From: Flectonema sp. DT1601
Lineage: Eukaryota > Euglenozoa > Diplonemea > Diplonemida > Diplonemidae
Length of the DNA stretch: 64,000 nt
Assembly (NCBI GenBank): GCA_964019425.1
Contig: OZ025792.1
Location: 992,001 to 1,056,000 of the forward strand
Direction of reading: 5' to 3'
Below, in pieces: positions 21,234-30,906 of this stretch (position 1 is the stretch's first letter; each line of letters opens with the position of its first letter). The notes under the pieces are model-generated. The model was not told the origin of the DNA. It ran no database searches and was given only the letters and a program-made list of their open reading frames with translations. The position numbers were made by a program, and so were the translations under genes.

Positions 21234-23573
21234 CTACGGAGCAGTCGAAACTTCTCCACGGAGAACCTTGGCAGCGCCAACCATGTTTTTCAAACTCGGG
21301 ACAACCTCTTCCCATTTTCTGGTCTTCAAACCGCAATCCGGGTTCACCCAGATACGATCCAGCGGCAGTCCACTCTGAGCCAACTTCCTCACCTGGTCAA
21401 CCAGCTGCTCCTTCGTAGGGATCACCGGTGAGTGGATGTCGTACACACCAGGTCCGATATCGCGGTTGTATCCGAACCCTGACAGGGCATCGAGCATCTC
21501 GTTCCCGCTGCGCGAGTTCTCAATCGTCAGCACGTCGGCATCCATGTCGTCAATTTTGTCGATGATGTCCTCGAAAGTCGAATAGCACATGTGAGTTACA
21601 ATCTGCGTACTCGGCTTCGCAACCGCCGTCGAAAGTCGGAACGCTTTCACCGCCCACGACATGTACTCCCCCGCTTCCTCGTCCTTCAGGGGCATCCTCT
21701 CACGGAGCGCCGCCTCGTCCACCTGAACCACCCGACATCCAGCAGCCTCGAGGTCCGCCACCTCCTCCCGAATCGCCAGGGCCACCTCCAACGCCTGCTT
21801 CCATCGGGGAGTGTCCACCCGACAGAACGACCAGTTCAGAATCGTCACCGGACCCGTCAGCATCCCCTTCACCGGTTTGTCGCCGCTGGCTGCCTGCGCT
21901 ACCTTGAATTCCCTCACCGTCATCGCTTCCCGACGAGACACCGTCCCGCAGATGATCGGAGGCCGCACGTAACGAGATCCATAGGACTGCACCCATCCGT
22001 GGTTCGTGAAAGCGAATCCCTCAAGTCGCTGCCCAAAGTGCTCAACCATGTCGCTTCTTTCCGGTTCGCCGTGCACCAACACGTCCAGCCCGATCTCATT
22101 TTGGATTTCGATGTTCTTCTTCAGCTCCGCATCGATAACTGTCCGGTACGCCTCCTCACTCAGCTTCTTCTGCTTCCACGCCAGACGGCTTCGCCTCAGC
22201 TCCGGGGTTTGCGGGAACGATCCGATCGTCGTGGTCGGAAACAGAGGCATCGCCACCTGCTTCTCCCTCCTCGCTCCGAATTCCTCTGAACGCGAGAACA
22301 TCTCCGCCGTCACCGTCACGTCTCCCACCTTCGTCGTCTTCGAAATATCATCCGCACCGGAAGCGTTGTCCTCTCCAACCCATTCGTAACGGCCATCCTC
22401 TTCGTCATTCGAAGAAGAAGAAGAAGAAGAAGAAGAAGAAGAAGAAGAAGAAGAAGAAGAAGCAGCGAGGGACACCAACACATCCAACTTCTGAACAGCA
22501 AAAGCGAGCTTCTCCCGAACGTTTCCAGGAAGATCCTTCTCGAGCGACAGGTCGTACGGAATGAACTGAAGAGAACACGAAGGAGACACCACAACACTAT
22601 CGTCGCCAACCACTATCTTCCTGATGCGTTTCAGTAATTTCGCCGCGCTCTCAGAGCTCCTCCAAACATTGCGCCCGTCCACGATCCCCGCACCCAACTG
22701 CTTCCCCGACGAAGTCGGGAACCCCTCCTTCTCGAGAATGCTCAGCATCGAGGAACCCCTACAGAAGTCGAGCGTCAACCTCTCAACCTCGAGGTTCTTG
22801 ATGTACTTGTAAACCTCAACGTGTAACGAGTCAAAGTGAATGCAAAGGTTAACCGAAACCCCAGACTTCTGCTTCGTCAGCGCCGACCCCTTTCCGTACA
22901 GATGTTCCGCAACTTCCTTCAGGTTCACCGCCTCCGACTTCACGAACCACGGCTCGTGGAATTGAACTTCTGGAACACCGGCTTCCCTCAGTTCCTTCAG
23001 CAGCTGTTCGTAACACGGCAACACTCTCTTCAGAAGCTCATCGAAAGACAACTCCCCACACCTCTTGCACAGCTTGCAGAGCGTCAACGGACCGACCACA
23101 ATCGGAACTGCCTTCCCCTTCCCGACCGTCTGCTGCGCCAGTTCCACCATTCCCATGAACCCCTTGAAGTTTCCAACTGGGGATACATCCGCTGGAACCT
23201 CAGGTACCATGTAGTGGTAGTTCGAGTCGAAGTACTTCGTCATGTCGAGAGCAGGAATCCCGTCCCTTCCCCTCGCTTGCGTGAAGTACGCGTCCAACCC
23301 GCTCAGTCCGGCGGCCTTCACGCGGGAGCACGTCAGACCGAACCGTTCAGACCAATCCAGAATGTGATCGTACAGCGTGTGGTCCCCAACTCCGATCAAG
23401 TCCACTCCCCTCGACAGCTGTTCCTCGTAACTCTTCACTGCAATCGAATTACTCGTTGACACGAGTTCCTCAGCGCTGATTCCACCGTTCCAGTACTTCT
23501 CGAGGGCAGTTTTCATTTCTCTCTTCGGACCCGTGCGGGGAAACCCCAAGGTGCTGGTCTTCACAACGGTCAT
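21234..23573 (-). CDS. metE: Cobalamin-independent methionine synthase, copy 1
   Basis: Transfers the methyl group of 5-methyltetrahydropteroyl-polyglutamate to homocysteine, making methionine; a zinc enzyme, cytosolic by family. It has 779 residues against about 755-765 usually; the excess is mainly a Ser tract (~residues 370-388) followed by an acidic stretch in the linker between the two barrel domains. The start at 23573 (MTVVKTSTLGFPRTG) matches the conserved family N-terminus; the open frame extends 34 codons further into the CAA-repeat leader and is discounted. The catalytic domain starts near 441 (FPTTTIGSFPQT) and shows VHGEPERSDMVEHF, GPVTILNWSF, the zinc ligands His and Cys in THMCYS (~659-661), Glu in LTIENSRS, and Cys in NPDCG (~743). 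Codons are G+C-rich, unlike neighbouring genes. It is one of two intact copies in a recent tandem array with OYE. Confidence 0.98.
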   Translation of the reverse strand: MTVVKTSTLGFPRTGPKREMKTALEKYWNGGISAEELVSTSNSIAVKSYEEQLSRGVDLIGVGDHTLYDHILDWSERFGLTCSRVKAAGLSGLDAYFTQARGRDGIPALDMTKYFDSNYHYMVPEVPADVSPVGNFKGFMGMVELAQQTVGKGKAVPIVVGPLTLCKLCKRCGELSFDELLKRVLPCYEQLLKELREAGVPEVQFHEPWFVKSEAVNLKEVAEHLYGKGSALTKQKSGVSVNLCIHFDSLHVEVYKYIKNLEVERLTLDFCRGSSMLSILEKEGFPTSSGKQLGAGIVDGRNVWRSSESAAKLLKRIRKIVVGDDSVVVSPSCSLQFIPYDLSLEKDLPGNVREKLAFAVQKLDVLVSLAASSSSSSSSSSSSSSSSSNDEEDGRYEWVGEDNASGADDISKTTKVGDVTVTAEMFSRSEEFGARREKQVAMPLFPTTTIGSFPQTPELRRSRLAWKQKKLSEEAYRTVIDAELKKNIEIQNEIGLDVLVHGEPERSDMVEHFGQRLEGFAFTNHGWVQSYGSRYVRPPIICGTVSRREAMTVREFKVAQAASGDKPVKGMLTGPVTILNWSFCRVDTPRWKQALEVALAIREEVADLEAAGCRVVQVDEAALRERMPLKDEEAGEYMSWAVKAFRLSTAVAKPSTQIVTHMCYSTFEDIIDKIDDMDADVLTIENSRSGNEMLDALSGFGYNRDIGPGVYDIHSPVIPTKEQLVDQVRKLAQSGLPLDRIWVNPDCGLKTRKWEEVVPSLKNMVGAAKVLRGEVSTAP
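22410..22463. repeat. GAA/TTC microsatellite encoding the MetE1 Ser tract
   Basis: A GAA run on the plus strand, read as TCT/TCC-type Ser codons in the MetE1 frame. It is two codons longer than in MetE2 (27955-28002), showing length drift by slippage between otherwise identical genes. Confidence 0.9.
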
Positions 23574-24239
23574 AGTTGGTTGTTGTTGTTGTTGTTGTTG
23601 TTTTTTTTTAAGATGAGAACTTTTGGTGGAGAAAATAATCGTAATAAATAGGGGGACTACTTGATTGACCAACATGTTTGCATAACATAAATACGAAGCC
23701 TATTATATTTTGTTAATTCGGCAGTAATCCACCAAACCAGAAATATAACATCAGTAAATAAATAATAATAAAAAAGAGAGGAATAAGAGCGGTTGTTGTT
23801 TGGAGTCTTTTTTTTTTTGGGGAGAGGAAATATAGCTCCTTGCCCCAGTGTATAATTGACAAGAAAATGAATTCTTCATGAATAACATTTCCCTTTTTTG
23901 CAAACAAAAAAAGCAATGACGGGGGGGGGTCATCTCTTTACCGAGACAGAGCTCCGCGGCGGGGGCCCTTTTTAACTCGTGTGATATTTATAAGAAGCAA
24001 CTTCATTGAATTCGCAAAAGATCCCAGCAGTTCCGATCTTTGTATCCCGGTAAATCCACCGCTGGGGTCCTTTTTTTAATCGAAAGAATTCAAAGAATTG
24101 ATATAAAAAAATGCAAGAAAAGCAATGCCAAGATTGCCAATAGTAATAGTAAGGAGTTAGAACAATGGAATAATAATAATAATAATAAAAAAAGAGAAAC
24201 GGAATTAACTACTTCGAGATTAAGAAAAAAGATACGCAT
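23574..24239. other. OYE2-MetE1 spacer (666 bp)
   Basis: Same content as 18032-18694, differing by one CAA unit. It includes the G-loop hairpin at 23916-23933. No gene seen. Confidence 0.6.
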
Positions 24240-25367
24240 CTACTTTCTCGAAGAGTGGGTGTAGCGTTCCGGAGTGGTGTACCCTTTGGAACCATAGTTT
24301 GGAAGCCACCAGAATTCCTGGGCAGACAACGGGGATAACTCGTACCCGTTTTCGAAACGCTCAACTAAGTCGGGGTTTGCGATGAACGGCCTGCCAAACG
24401 CAATCATGTCGGCAACACCCGACGACACAGCCTCGTCGGCAGACTCTTTCGTGTAGCCACAGTTCCCCATCAACTTCGTCTTGCTTCCCTTCAACATAGC
24501 CTTCGCGTCTTTCAGCGTGTACGGTTCCCCCAGCTCGTGGAATCCAAACGTGAGCCCATCCAACACGCACACGTACCCGATGTTTTTCTCACCAATTGCC
24601 TTGATCGTGTGGTTGAACTGCTCACGGAAGTCAGGAGATCCGACGTCGCCGAACACACCGTTCGGGGAAACTCGGATCCCGACCTGCTCCTTCGGGAACA
24701 CCTCCGACACAGCGTCGATCACCTCCAACACAATCCGGGTGCTGTTTTCAAAAGATCCGCCGTACATGTCGGTACGCTTGTTAACCTTGCTCTGAAAGAA
24801 TTGATCCAAAAGGTACCCGTTTGCACCGTGGAGTTCCACCCCGTCGAATCCCGCCGCCTTGGCCTTTGCGGCAGCGCGTGCGTAGTCCTTCACGGTTTCG
24901 GCGATCTCCTCAATTTCCAACGCCCGCGGTGTTTCGAACGGCTTCGATCCCTTTTGGGTGTGAGCTTTCCTTTCCTTGGCCATCGGAGTTGGCGACGAAC
25001 TGACCGGCGTCTGTCCATGGAAGTCGCTGTGAGTCTGCCTTCCCATGTGCCACAACTGGCAGAATATCTTCCCGCCAGCCTCGTGAACCGAGTCGGTAAC
25101 CTTCTTCCATCCCTCCACCTGGTCATCTGTGTAGATACCCGGCGCGTCTACCCATCCGTCAGCGATGCGCGAAATGAGAGTCCCCTCCGTGATGATGAGC
25201 CCCGCCTTCGCCCTCTGCGTGTAGTACTCGACGTTCAAGTCATTCGGAACCTTACCAACGTTGTTGGTACGGGCCCTCGTTAGTGGGGCCATTACAACTC
25301 TGTTTTTGAATCCCATCTCTCCCACAACGAGCTGCGACAAGACTCCGGTAGTTCTGGTTGACGACAT
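24240..25367 (-). CDS. Old Yellow Enzyme family NADPH:ene-reductase, copy 2
   Basis: The predicted protein is identical in every residue compared to copy 1 (375 residues, ATG at 25367), with all FMN and substrate-binding motifs intact (HGANGYLLDQF, YGGSFENSTR, GRPFIANPDL). It lies 872 bp downstream of nothing but its own spacer and is flanked by MetE1 (downstream) and MetE2 (upstream) on the same strand. The upstream region, including the pyrimidine-AG at 25430-25445, matches copy 1, not copy 3. It is therefore expected to be regulated like copy 1, and extra copies would raise dosage. No inactivating change is seen. Confidence 0.97.
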   Translation of the reverse strand: MSSTRTTGVLSQLVVGEMGFKNRVVMAPLTRARTNNVGKVPNDLNVEYYTQRAKAGLIITEGTLISRIADGWVDAPGIYTDDQVEGWKKVTDSVHEAGGKIFCQLWHMGRQTHSDFHGQTPVSSSPTPMAKERKAHTQKGSKPFETPRALEIEEIAETVKDYARAAAKAKAAGFDGVELHGANGYLLDQFFQSKVNKRTDMYGGSFENSTRIVLEVIDAVSEVFPKEQVGIRVSPNGVFGDVGSPDFREQFNHTIKAIGEKNIGYVCVLDGLTFGFHELGEPYTLKDAKAMLKGSKTKLMGNCGYTKESADEAVSSGVADMIAFGRPFIANPDLVERFENGYELSPLSAQEFWWLPNYGSKGYTTPERYTHSSRK

Positions 25368-26778
25368 CTTAATCGGTTGTTGTTTTTGGTTTCGGAAAGT
25401 CGAACTGTTGAGGAAGAAATTAGAGGATGCTGAAAAAAGAACAACACACGACACACACATAAGACATACATTTCTTGTTAACCAGGGTCTGTTATTTCAC
25501 CACCCCCCTCCCCCCCTGTCTAATTTAGATAGTATAACTTACTTGATAACTTATATTAAGGCTCAGTTGAATTTAAGAATCCAAGGCTTGAAAATAAACA
25601 TTAACCGAAGTGACAAGAGTAGCAGTCACGTCTTTTAATTAATTAATTAATTCATAAATCAAAAGGGAGGCAGAGTTGGAAAAAGGAAAAAGAAAACAAG
25701 GAAATCATGTGTGAATCCCGCAAACAATAATTCCGAAATAGAGGAAACGTCGTTCAGCAGGAGTTTACGTTTTAGTCATCCGACAACATGGCTGTGGAAG
25801 TATTTCATAGATGCACGCCGTCATCAGTGCCGAATGATAAGAAAGCAAAATCAATAAAATAAAATAAATAAAAAAGAATCAATAAAAGTATTCACTATTC
25901 TGGTCAGGTGGTAGCGGTGGTGCCGCTGCACATCTTTTTTCTTTTCTTTTGTGAAAACATGTACCTCCTCCTCCTTCTTTTTCAATAATGAAGAGGAGTT
26001 GACATATAATTACGACGTTTTTTTTTTCTTTTTTTTTTTTCTCCAATGCTTTTCAATTCAACCCTCATTTTTGTTCGCAGATTTTGCAGATGAAAAATGA
26101 GCATAGACACAAGTGGTATCCTCCTTGGTCTTGGGAGTTCTTGAAATCTGTTCAGCTCAACAATCAAACACAAAAAAGAAAAACAAGAGGGTCAAATCAT
26201 CATGAAAAAAAAAAAGTTTCTTATTTTATTCACTTACTCAATTCACATACCACTATAGTCTCCTTGGTCAATGGAGACGTAGTAATGGTTGGTTGGTTTT
26301 GCATGACTTCACCACCAAAGCTCTTCTTTGGTTAAGAATTACTGGTGGTTGGTTAAACAGAGTTAGAGAGGAAAAGGGGGGGGGGAGAGCGGAAGGTGAT
26401 TAAAAAAAAAGGGATGAAAAAAAGGAAAAGAAACACGACAAGCAACGAAGCTTGTTCTCGTCATAGCTCAAGACAAGATATATAAAGGAAAGTCGCGTTT
26501 TCGTTTTGATTTGTTTTCAGAAAGCGTACACAACTCAGAAGGCAATCCAGCCCATCCGCAATGGAACGTTACTTTTGGTGGTGTCGGATCCAAACAAAAA
26601 GAGTAGTAGTATTTCTCATGATATTAAATATAGGAAATAAAAAAGAGACGAAGTCATCACACAGGATGGAACAAAAGTTAATTCCTCTTCGACGAAAAGC
26701 AAAGAATAATAACGGCTTGTCACTGTCATTCACACAACAACAACTTCACACGCACACGTCCTTTTTTTTTTCTTTCAT
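25368..26778. other. MetE2-OYE2 spacer (1.4 kb)
   Basis: Repeat of 19823-21233 with no difference noticed. It holds the OYE2 upstream region and the MetE2 3' flank. No gene seen. Confidence 0.6.
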
Positions 26779-29112
26779 CTACGGAGCAGTCGAAACTTCT
26801 CCACGGAGAACCTTGGCAGCGCCAACCATGTTTTTCAAACTCGGGACAACCTCTTCCCATTTTCTGGTCTTCAAACCGCAATCCGGGTTCACCCAGATAC
26901 GATCCAGCGGCAGTCCACTCTGAGCCAACTTCCTCACCTGGTCAACCAGCTGCTCCTTCGTAGGGATCACCGGTGAGTGGATGTCGTACACACCAGGTCC
27001 GATATCGCGGTTGTATCCGAACCCTGACAGGGCATCGAGCATCTCGTTCCCGCTGCGCGAGTTCTCAATCGTCAGCACGTCGGCATCCATGTCGTCAATT
27101 TTGTCGATGATGTCCTCGAAAGTCGAATAGCACATGTGAGTTACAATCTGCGTACTCGGCTTCGCAACCGCCGTCGAAAGTCGGAACGCTTTCACCGCCC
27201 ACGACATGTACTCCCCCGCTTCCTCGTCCTTCAGGGGCATCCTCTCACGGAGCGCCGCCTCGTCCACCTGAACCACCCGACATCCAGCAGCCTCGAGGTC
27301 CGCCACCTCCTCCCGAATCGCCAGGGCCACCTCCAACGCCTGCTTCCATCGGGGAGTGTCCACCCGACAGAACGACCAGTTCAGAATCGTCACCGGACCC
27401 GTCAGCATCCCCTTCACCGGTTTGTCGCCGCTGGCTGCCTGCGCTACCTTGAATTCCCTCACCGTCATCGCTTCCCGACGAGACACCGTCCCGCAGATGA
27501 TCGGAGGCCGCACGTAACGAGATCCATAGGACTGCACCCATCCGTGGTTCGTGAAAGCGAATCCCTCAAGTCGCTGCCCAAAGTGCTCAACCATGTCGCT
27601 TCTTTCCGGTTCGCCGTGCACCAACACGTCCAGCCCGATCTCATTTTGGATTTCGATGTTCTTCTTCAGCTCCGCATCGATAACTGTCCGGTACGCCTCC
27701 TCACTCAGCTTCTTCTGCTTCCACGCCAGACGGCTTCGCCTCAGCTCCGGGGTTTGCGGGAACGATCCGATCGTCGTGGTCGGAAACAGAGGCATCGCCA
27801 CCTGCTTCTCCCTCCTCGCTCCGAATTCCTCTGAACGCGAGAACATCTCCGCCGTCACCGTCACGTCTCCCACCTTCGTCGTCTTCGAAATATCATCCGC
27901 ACCGGAAGCGTTGTCCTCTCCAACCCATTCGTAACGGCCATCCTCTTCGTCATTCGAAGAAGAAGAAGAAGAAGAAGAAGAAGAAGAAGAAGAAGAAGAA
28001 GCAGCGAGGGACACCAACACATCCAACTTCTGAACAGCAAAAGCGAGCTTCTCCCGAACGTTTCCAGGAAGATCCTTCTCGAGCGACAGGTCGTACGGAA
28101 TGAACTGAAGAGAACACGAAGGAGACACCACAACACTATCGTCGCCAACCACTATCTTCCTGATGCGTTTCAGTAATTTCGCCGCGCTCTCAGAGCTCCT
28201 CCAAACATTGCGCCCGTCCACGATCCCCGCACCCAACTGCTTCCCCGACGAAGTCGGGAACCCCTCCTTCTCGAGAATGCTCAGCATCGAGGAACCCCTA
28301 CAGAAGTCGAGCGTCAACCTCTCAACCTCGAGGTTCTTGATGTACTTGTAAACCTCAACGTGTAACGAGTCAAAGTGAATGCAAAGGTTAACCGAAACCC
28401 CAGACTTCTGCTTCGTCAGCGCCGACCCCTTTCCGTACAGATGTTCCGCAACTTCCTTCAGGTTCACCGCCTCCGACTTCACGAACCACGGCTCGTGGAA
28501 TTGAACTTCTGGAACACCGGCTTCCCTCAGTTCCTTCAGCAGCTGTTCGTAACACGGCAACACTCTCTTCAGAAGCTCATCGAAAGACAACTCCCCACAC
28601 CTCTTGCACAGCTTGCAGAGCGTCAACGGACCGACCACAATCGGAACTGCCTTCCCCTTCCCGACCGTCTGCTGCGCCAGTTCCACCATTCCCATGAACC
28701 CCTTGAAGTTTCCAACTGGGGATACATCCGCTGGAACCTCAGGTACCATGTAGTGGTAGTTCGAGTCGAAGTACTTCGTCATGTCGAGAGCAGGAATCCC
28801 GTCCCTTCCCCTCGCTTGCGTGAAGTACGCGTCCAACCCGCTCAGTCCGGCGGCCTTCACGCGGGAGCACGTCAGACCGAACCGTTCAGACCAATCCAGA
28901 ATGTGATCGTACAGCGTGTGGTCCCCAACTCCGATCAAGTCCACTCCCCTCGACAGCTGTTCCTCGTAACTCTTCACTGCAATCGAATTACTCGTTGACA
29001 CGAGTTCCTCAGCGCTGATTCCACCGTTCCAGTACTTCTCGAGGGCAGTTTTCATTTCTCTCTTCGGACCCGTGCGGGGAAACCCCAAGGTGCTGGTCTT
29101 CACAACGGTCAT
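26779..29112 (-). CDS. metE: Cobalamin-independent methionine synthase, copy 2
   Basis: This 777-residue protein differs from copy 1 only by a Ser tract two residues shorter, as far as can be read. All zinc ligands and both folate/homocysteine-binding motifs are present. The start is at 29112 by the same reasoning (conserved MTVVKTSTLGFPR). It is transcribed after OYE3 and before OYE2, and its leader has seven CAA units, like copy 1. Because OYE3 upstream has its own diverged flank, this MetE copy with OYE3 is likely nearest to the ancestral arrangement, though gene conversion can hide the order. Confidence 0.98.
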   Translation of the reverse strand: MTVVKTSTLGFPRTGPKREMKTALEKYWNGGISAEELVSTSNSIAVKSYEEQLSRGVDLIGVGDHTLYDHILDWSERFGLTCSRVKAAGLSGLDAYFTQARGRDGIPALDMTKYFDSNYHYMVPEVPADVSPVGNFKGFMGMVELAQQTVGKGKAVPIVVGPLTLCKLCKRCGELSFDELLKRVLPCYEQLLKELREAGVPEVQFHEPWFVKSEAVNLKEVAEHLYGKGSALTKQKSGVSVNLCIHFDSLHVEVYKYIKNLEVERLTLDFCRGSSMLSILEKEGFPTSSGKQLGAGIVDGRNVWRSSESAAKLLKRIRKIVVGDDSVVVSPSCSLQFIPYDLSLEKDLPGNVREKLAFAVQKLDVLVSLAASSSSSSSSSSSSSSSNDEEDGRYEWVGEDNASGADDISKTTKVGDVTVTAEMFSRSEEFGARREKQVAMPLFPTTTIGSFPQTPELRRSRLAWKQKKLSEEAYRTVIDAELKKNIEIQNEIGLDVLVHGEPERSDMVEHFGQRLEGFAFTNHGWVQSYGSRYVRPPIICGTVSRREAMTVREFKVAQAASGDKPVKGMLTGPVTILNWSFCRVDTPRWKQALEVALAIREEVADLEAAGCRVVQVDEAALRERMPLKDEEAGEYMSWAVKAFRLSTAVAKPSTQIVTHMCYSTFEDIIDKIDDMDADVLTIENSRSGNEMLDALSGFGYNRDIGPGVYDIHSPVIPTKEQLVDQVRKLAQSGLPLDRIWVNPDCGLKTRKWEEVVPSLKNMVGAAKVLRGEVSTAP
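27955..28002. repeat. GAA/TTC microsatellite encoding the MetE2 Ser tract
   Basis: Counterpart of 22410-22463, six bases shorter. It is one of very few differences between units. Confidence 0.9.
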
Positions 29113-29778
29113 AGTTGGTTGTTGTTGTTGTTGTTGTTGTTTTTTTTTAAGATGAGAACTTTTGGTGGAGAAAATAATCGTAATAAATAGGGGGACTACT
29201 TGATTGACCAACATGTTTGCATAACATAAATACGAAGCCTATTATATTTTGTTAATTCGGCAGTAATCCACCAAACCAGAAATATAACATCAGTAAATAA
29301 ATAATAATAAAAAAGAGAGGAATAAGAGCGGTTGTTGTTTGGAGTCTTTTTTTTTTTGGGGAGAGGAAATATAGCTCCTTGCCCCAGTGTATAATTGACA
29401 AGAAAATGAATTCTTCATGAATAACATTTCCCTTTTTTGCAAACAAAAAAAGCAATGACGGGGGGGGGTCATCTCTTTACCGAGACAGAGCTCCGCGGCG
29501 GGGGCCCTTTTTAACTCGTGTGATATTTATAAGAAGCAACTTCATTGAATTCGCAAAAGATCCCAGCAGTTCCGATCTTTGTATCCCGGTAAATCCACCG
29601 CTGGGGTCCTTTTTTTAATCGAAAGAATTCAAAGAATTGATATAAAAAAATGCAAGAAAAGCAATGCCAAGATTGCCAATAGTAATAGTAAGGAGTTAGA
29701 ACAATGGAATAATAATAATAATAATAAAAAAAGAGAAACGGAATTAACTACTTCGAGATTAAGAAAAAAGATACGCAT
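29113..29778. other. OYE3-MetE2 spacer (666 bp)
   Basis: Same content as 23574-24239, with the G-loop hairpin at 29455-29472. No gene seen. Confidence 0.6.
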
Positions 29779-30906
29779 CTACTTTCTCGAAGAGTGGGTG
29801 TAGCGTTCCGGAGTGGTGTACCCTTTGGAACCATAGTTTGGAAGCCACCAGAATTCCTGGGCAGACAACGGGGATAACTCGTACCCGTTTTCGAAACGCT
29901 CAACTAAGTCGGGGTTTGCGATGAACGGCCTGCCAAACGCAATCATGTCGGCAACACCCGACGACACAGCCTCGTCGGCAGACTCTTTCGTGTAGCCACA
30001 GTTCCCCATCAACTTCGTCTTGCTTCCCTTCAACATAGCCTTCGCGTCTTTCAGCGTGTACGGTTCCCCCAGCTCGTGGAATCCAAACGTGAGCCCATCC
30101 AACACGCACACGTACCCGATGTTTTTCTCACCAATTGCCTTGATCGTGTGGTTGAACTGCTCACGGAAGTCAGGAGATCCGACGTCGCCGAACACACCGT
30201 TCGGGGAAACTCGGATCCCGACCTGCTCCTTCGGGAACACCTCCGACACAGCGTCGATCACCTCCAACACAATCCGGGTGCTGTTTTCAAAAGATCCGCC
30301 GTACATGTCGGTACGCTTGTTAACCTTGCTCTGAAAGAATTGATCCAAAAGGTACCCGTTTGCACCGTGGAGTTCCACCCCGTCGAATCCCGCCGCCTTG
30401 GCCTTTGCGGCAGCGCGTGCGTAGTCCTTCACGGTTTCGGCGATCTCCTCAATTTCCAACGCCCGCGGTGTTTCGAACGGCTTCGATCCCTTTTGGGTGT
30501 GAGCTTTCCTTTCCTTGGCCATCGGAGTTGGCGACGAACTGACCGGCGTCTGTCCATGGAAGTCGCTGTGAGTCTGCCTTCCCATGTGCCACAACTGGCA
30601 GAATATCTTCCCGCCAGCCTCGTGAACCGAGTCGGTAACCTTCTTCCATCCCTCCACCTGGTCATCTGTGTAGATACCCGGCGCGTCTACCCATCCGTCA
30701 GCGATGCGCGAAATGAGAGTCCCCTCCGTGATGATGAGCCCCGCCTTCGCCCTCTGCGTGTAGTACTCGACGTTCAAGTCATTCGGAACCTTACCAACGT
30801 TGTTGGTACGGGCCCTCGTTAGTGGGGCCATTACAACTCTGTTTTTGAATCCCATCTCTCCCACAACGAGCTGCGACAAGACTCCAGTAGTTCTGGTTGA
30901 CGACAT
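29779..30906 (-). CDS. Old Yellow Enzyme family NADPH:ene-reductase, copy 3 (outermost)
   Basis: A 375-residue enzyme with the same sequence as copies 1 and 2 apart from a silent base near 30885 (CCA in place of CCG on the plus strand). The ATG is at 30906. The identity with other copies ends about 50 bp upstream of the start, at 30956. Beyond that the leader is homologous but diverged, with insertions of about 9 and 3 bp and altered CA repeats, then unrelated sequence. The pyrimidine-AG acceptor is still present (30981-30995). This is the first gene of the array in transcription order and sits behind a unique upstream flank, so it may be expressed differently from copies 1 and 2. Confidence 0.97.
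   Translation of the reverse strand: MSSTRTTGVLSQLVVGEMGFKNRVVMAPLTRARTNNVGKVPNDLNVEYYTQRAKAGLIITEGTLISRIADGWVDAPGIYTDDQVEGWKKVTDSVHEAGGKIFCQLWHMGRQTHSDFHGQTPVSSSPTPMAKERKAHTQKGSKPFETPRALEIEEIAETVKDYARAAAKAKAAGFDGVELHGANGYLLDQFFQSKVNKRTDMYGGSFENSTRIVLEVIDAVSEVFPKEQVGIRVSPNGVFGDVGSPDFREQFNHTIKAIGEKNIGYVCVLDGLTFGFHELGEPYTLKDAKAMLKGSKTKLMGNCGYTKESADEAVSSGVADMIAFGRPFIANPDLVERFENGYELSPLSAQEFWWLPNYGSKGYTTPERYTHSSRK

Noticed and set aside
21591-22289. 232-codon plus-strand frame opposite MetE
   Set aside because: Antisense shadow of a G+C-rich gene; Arg/His/Pro/Leu-rich composition is typical of such shadows.
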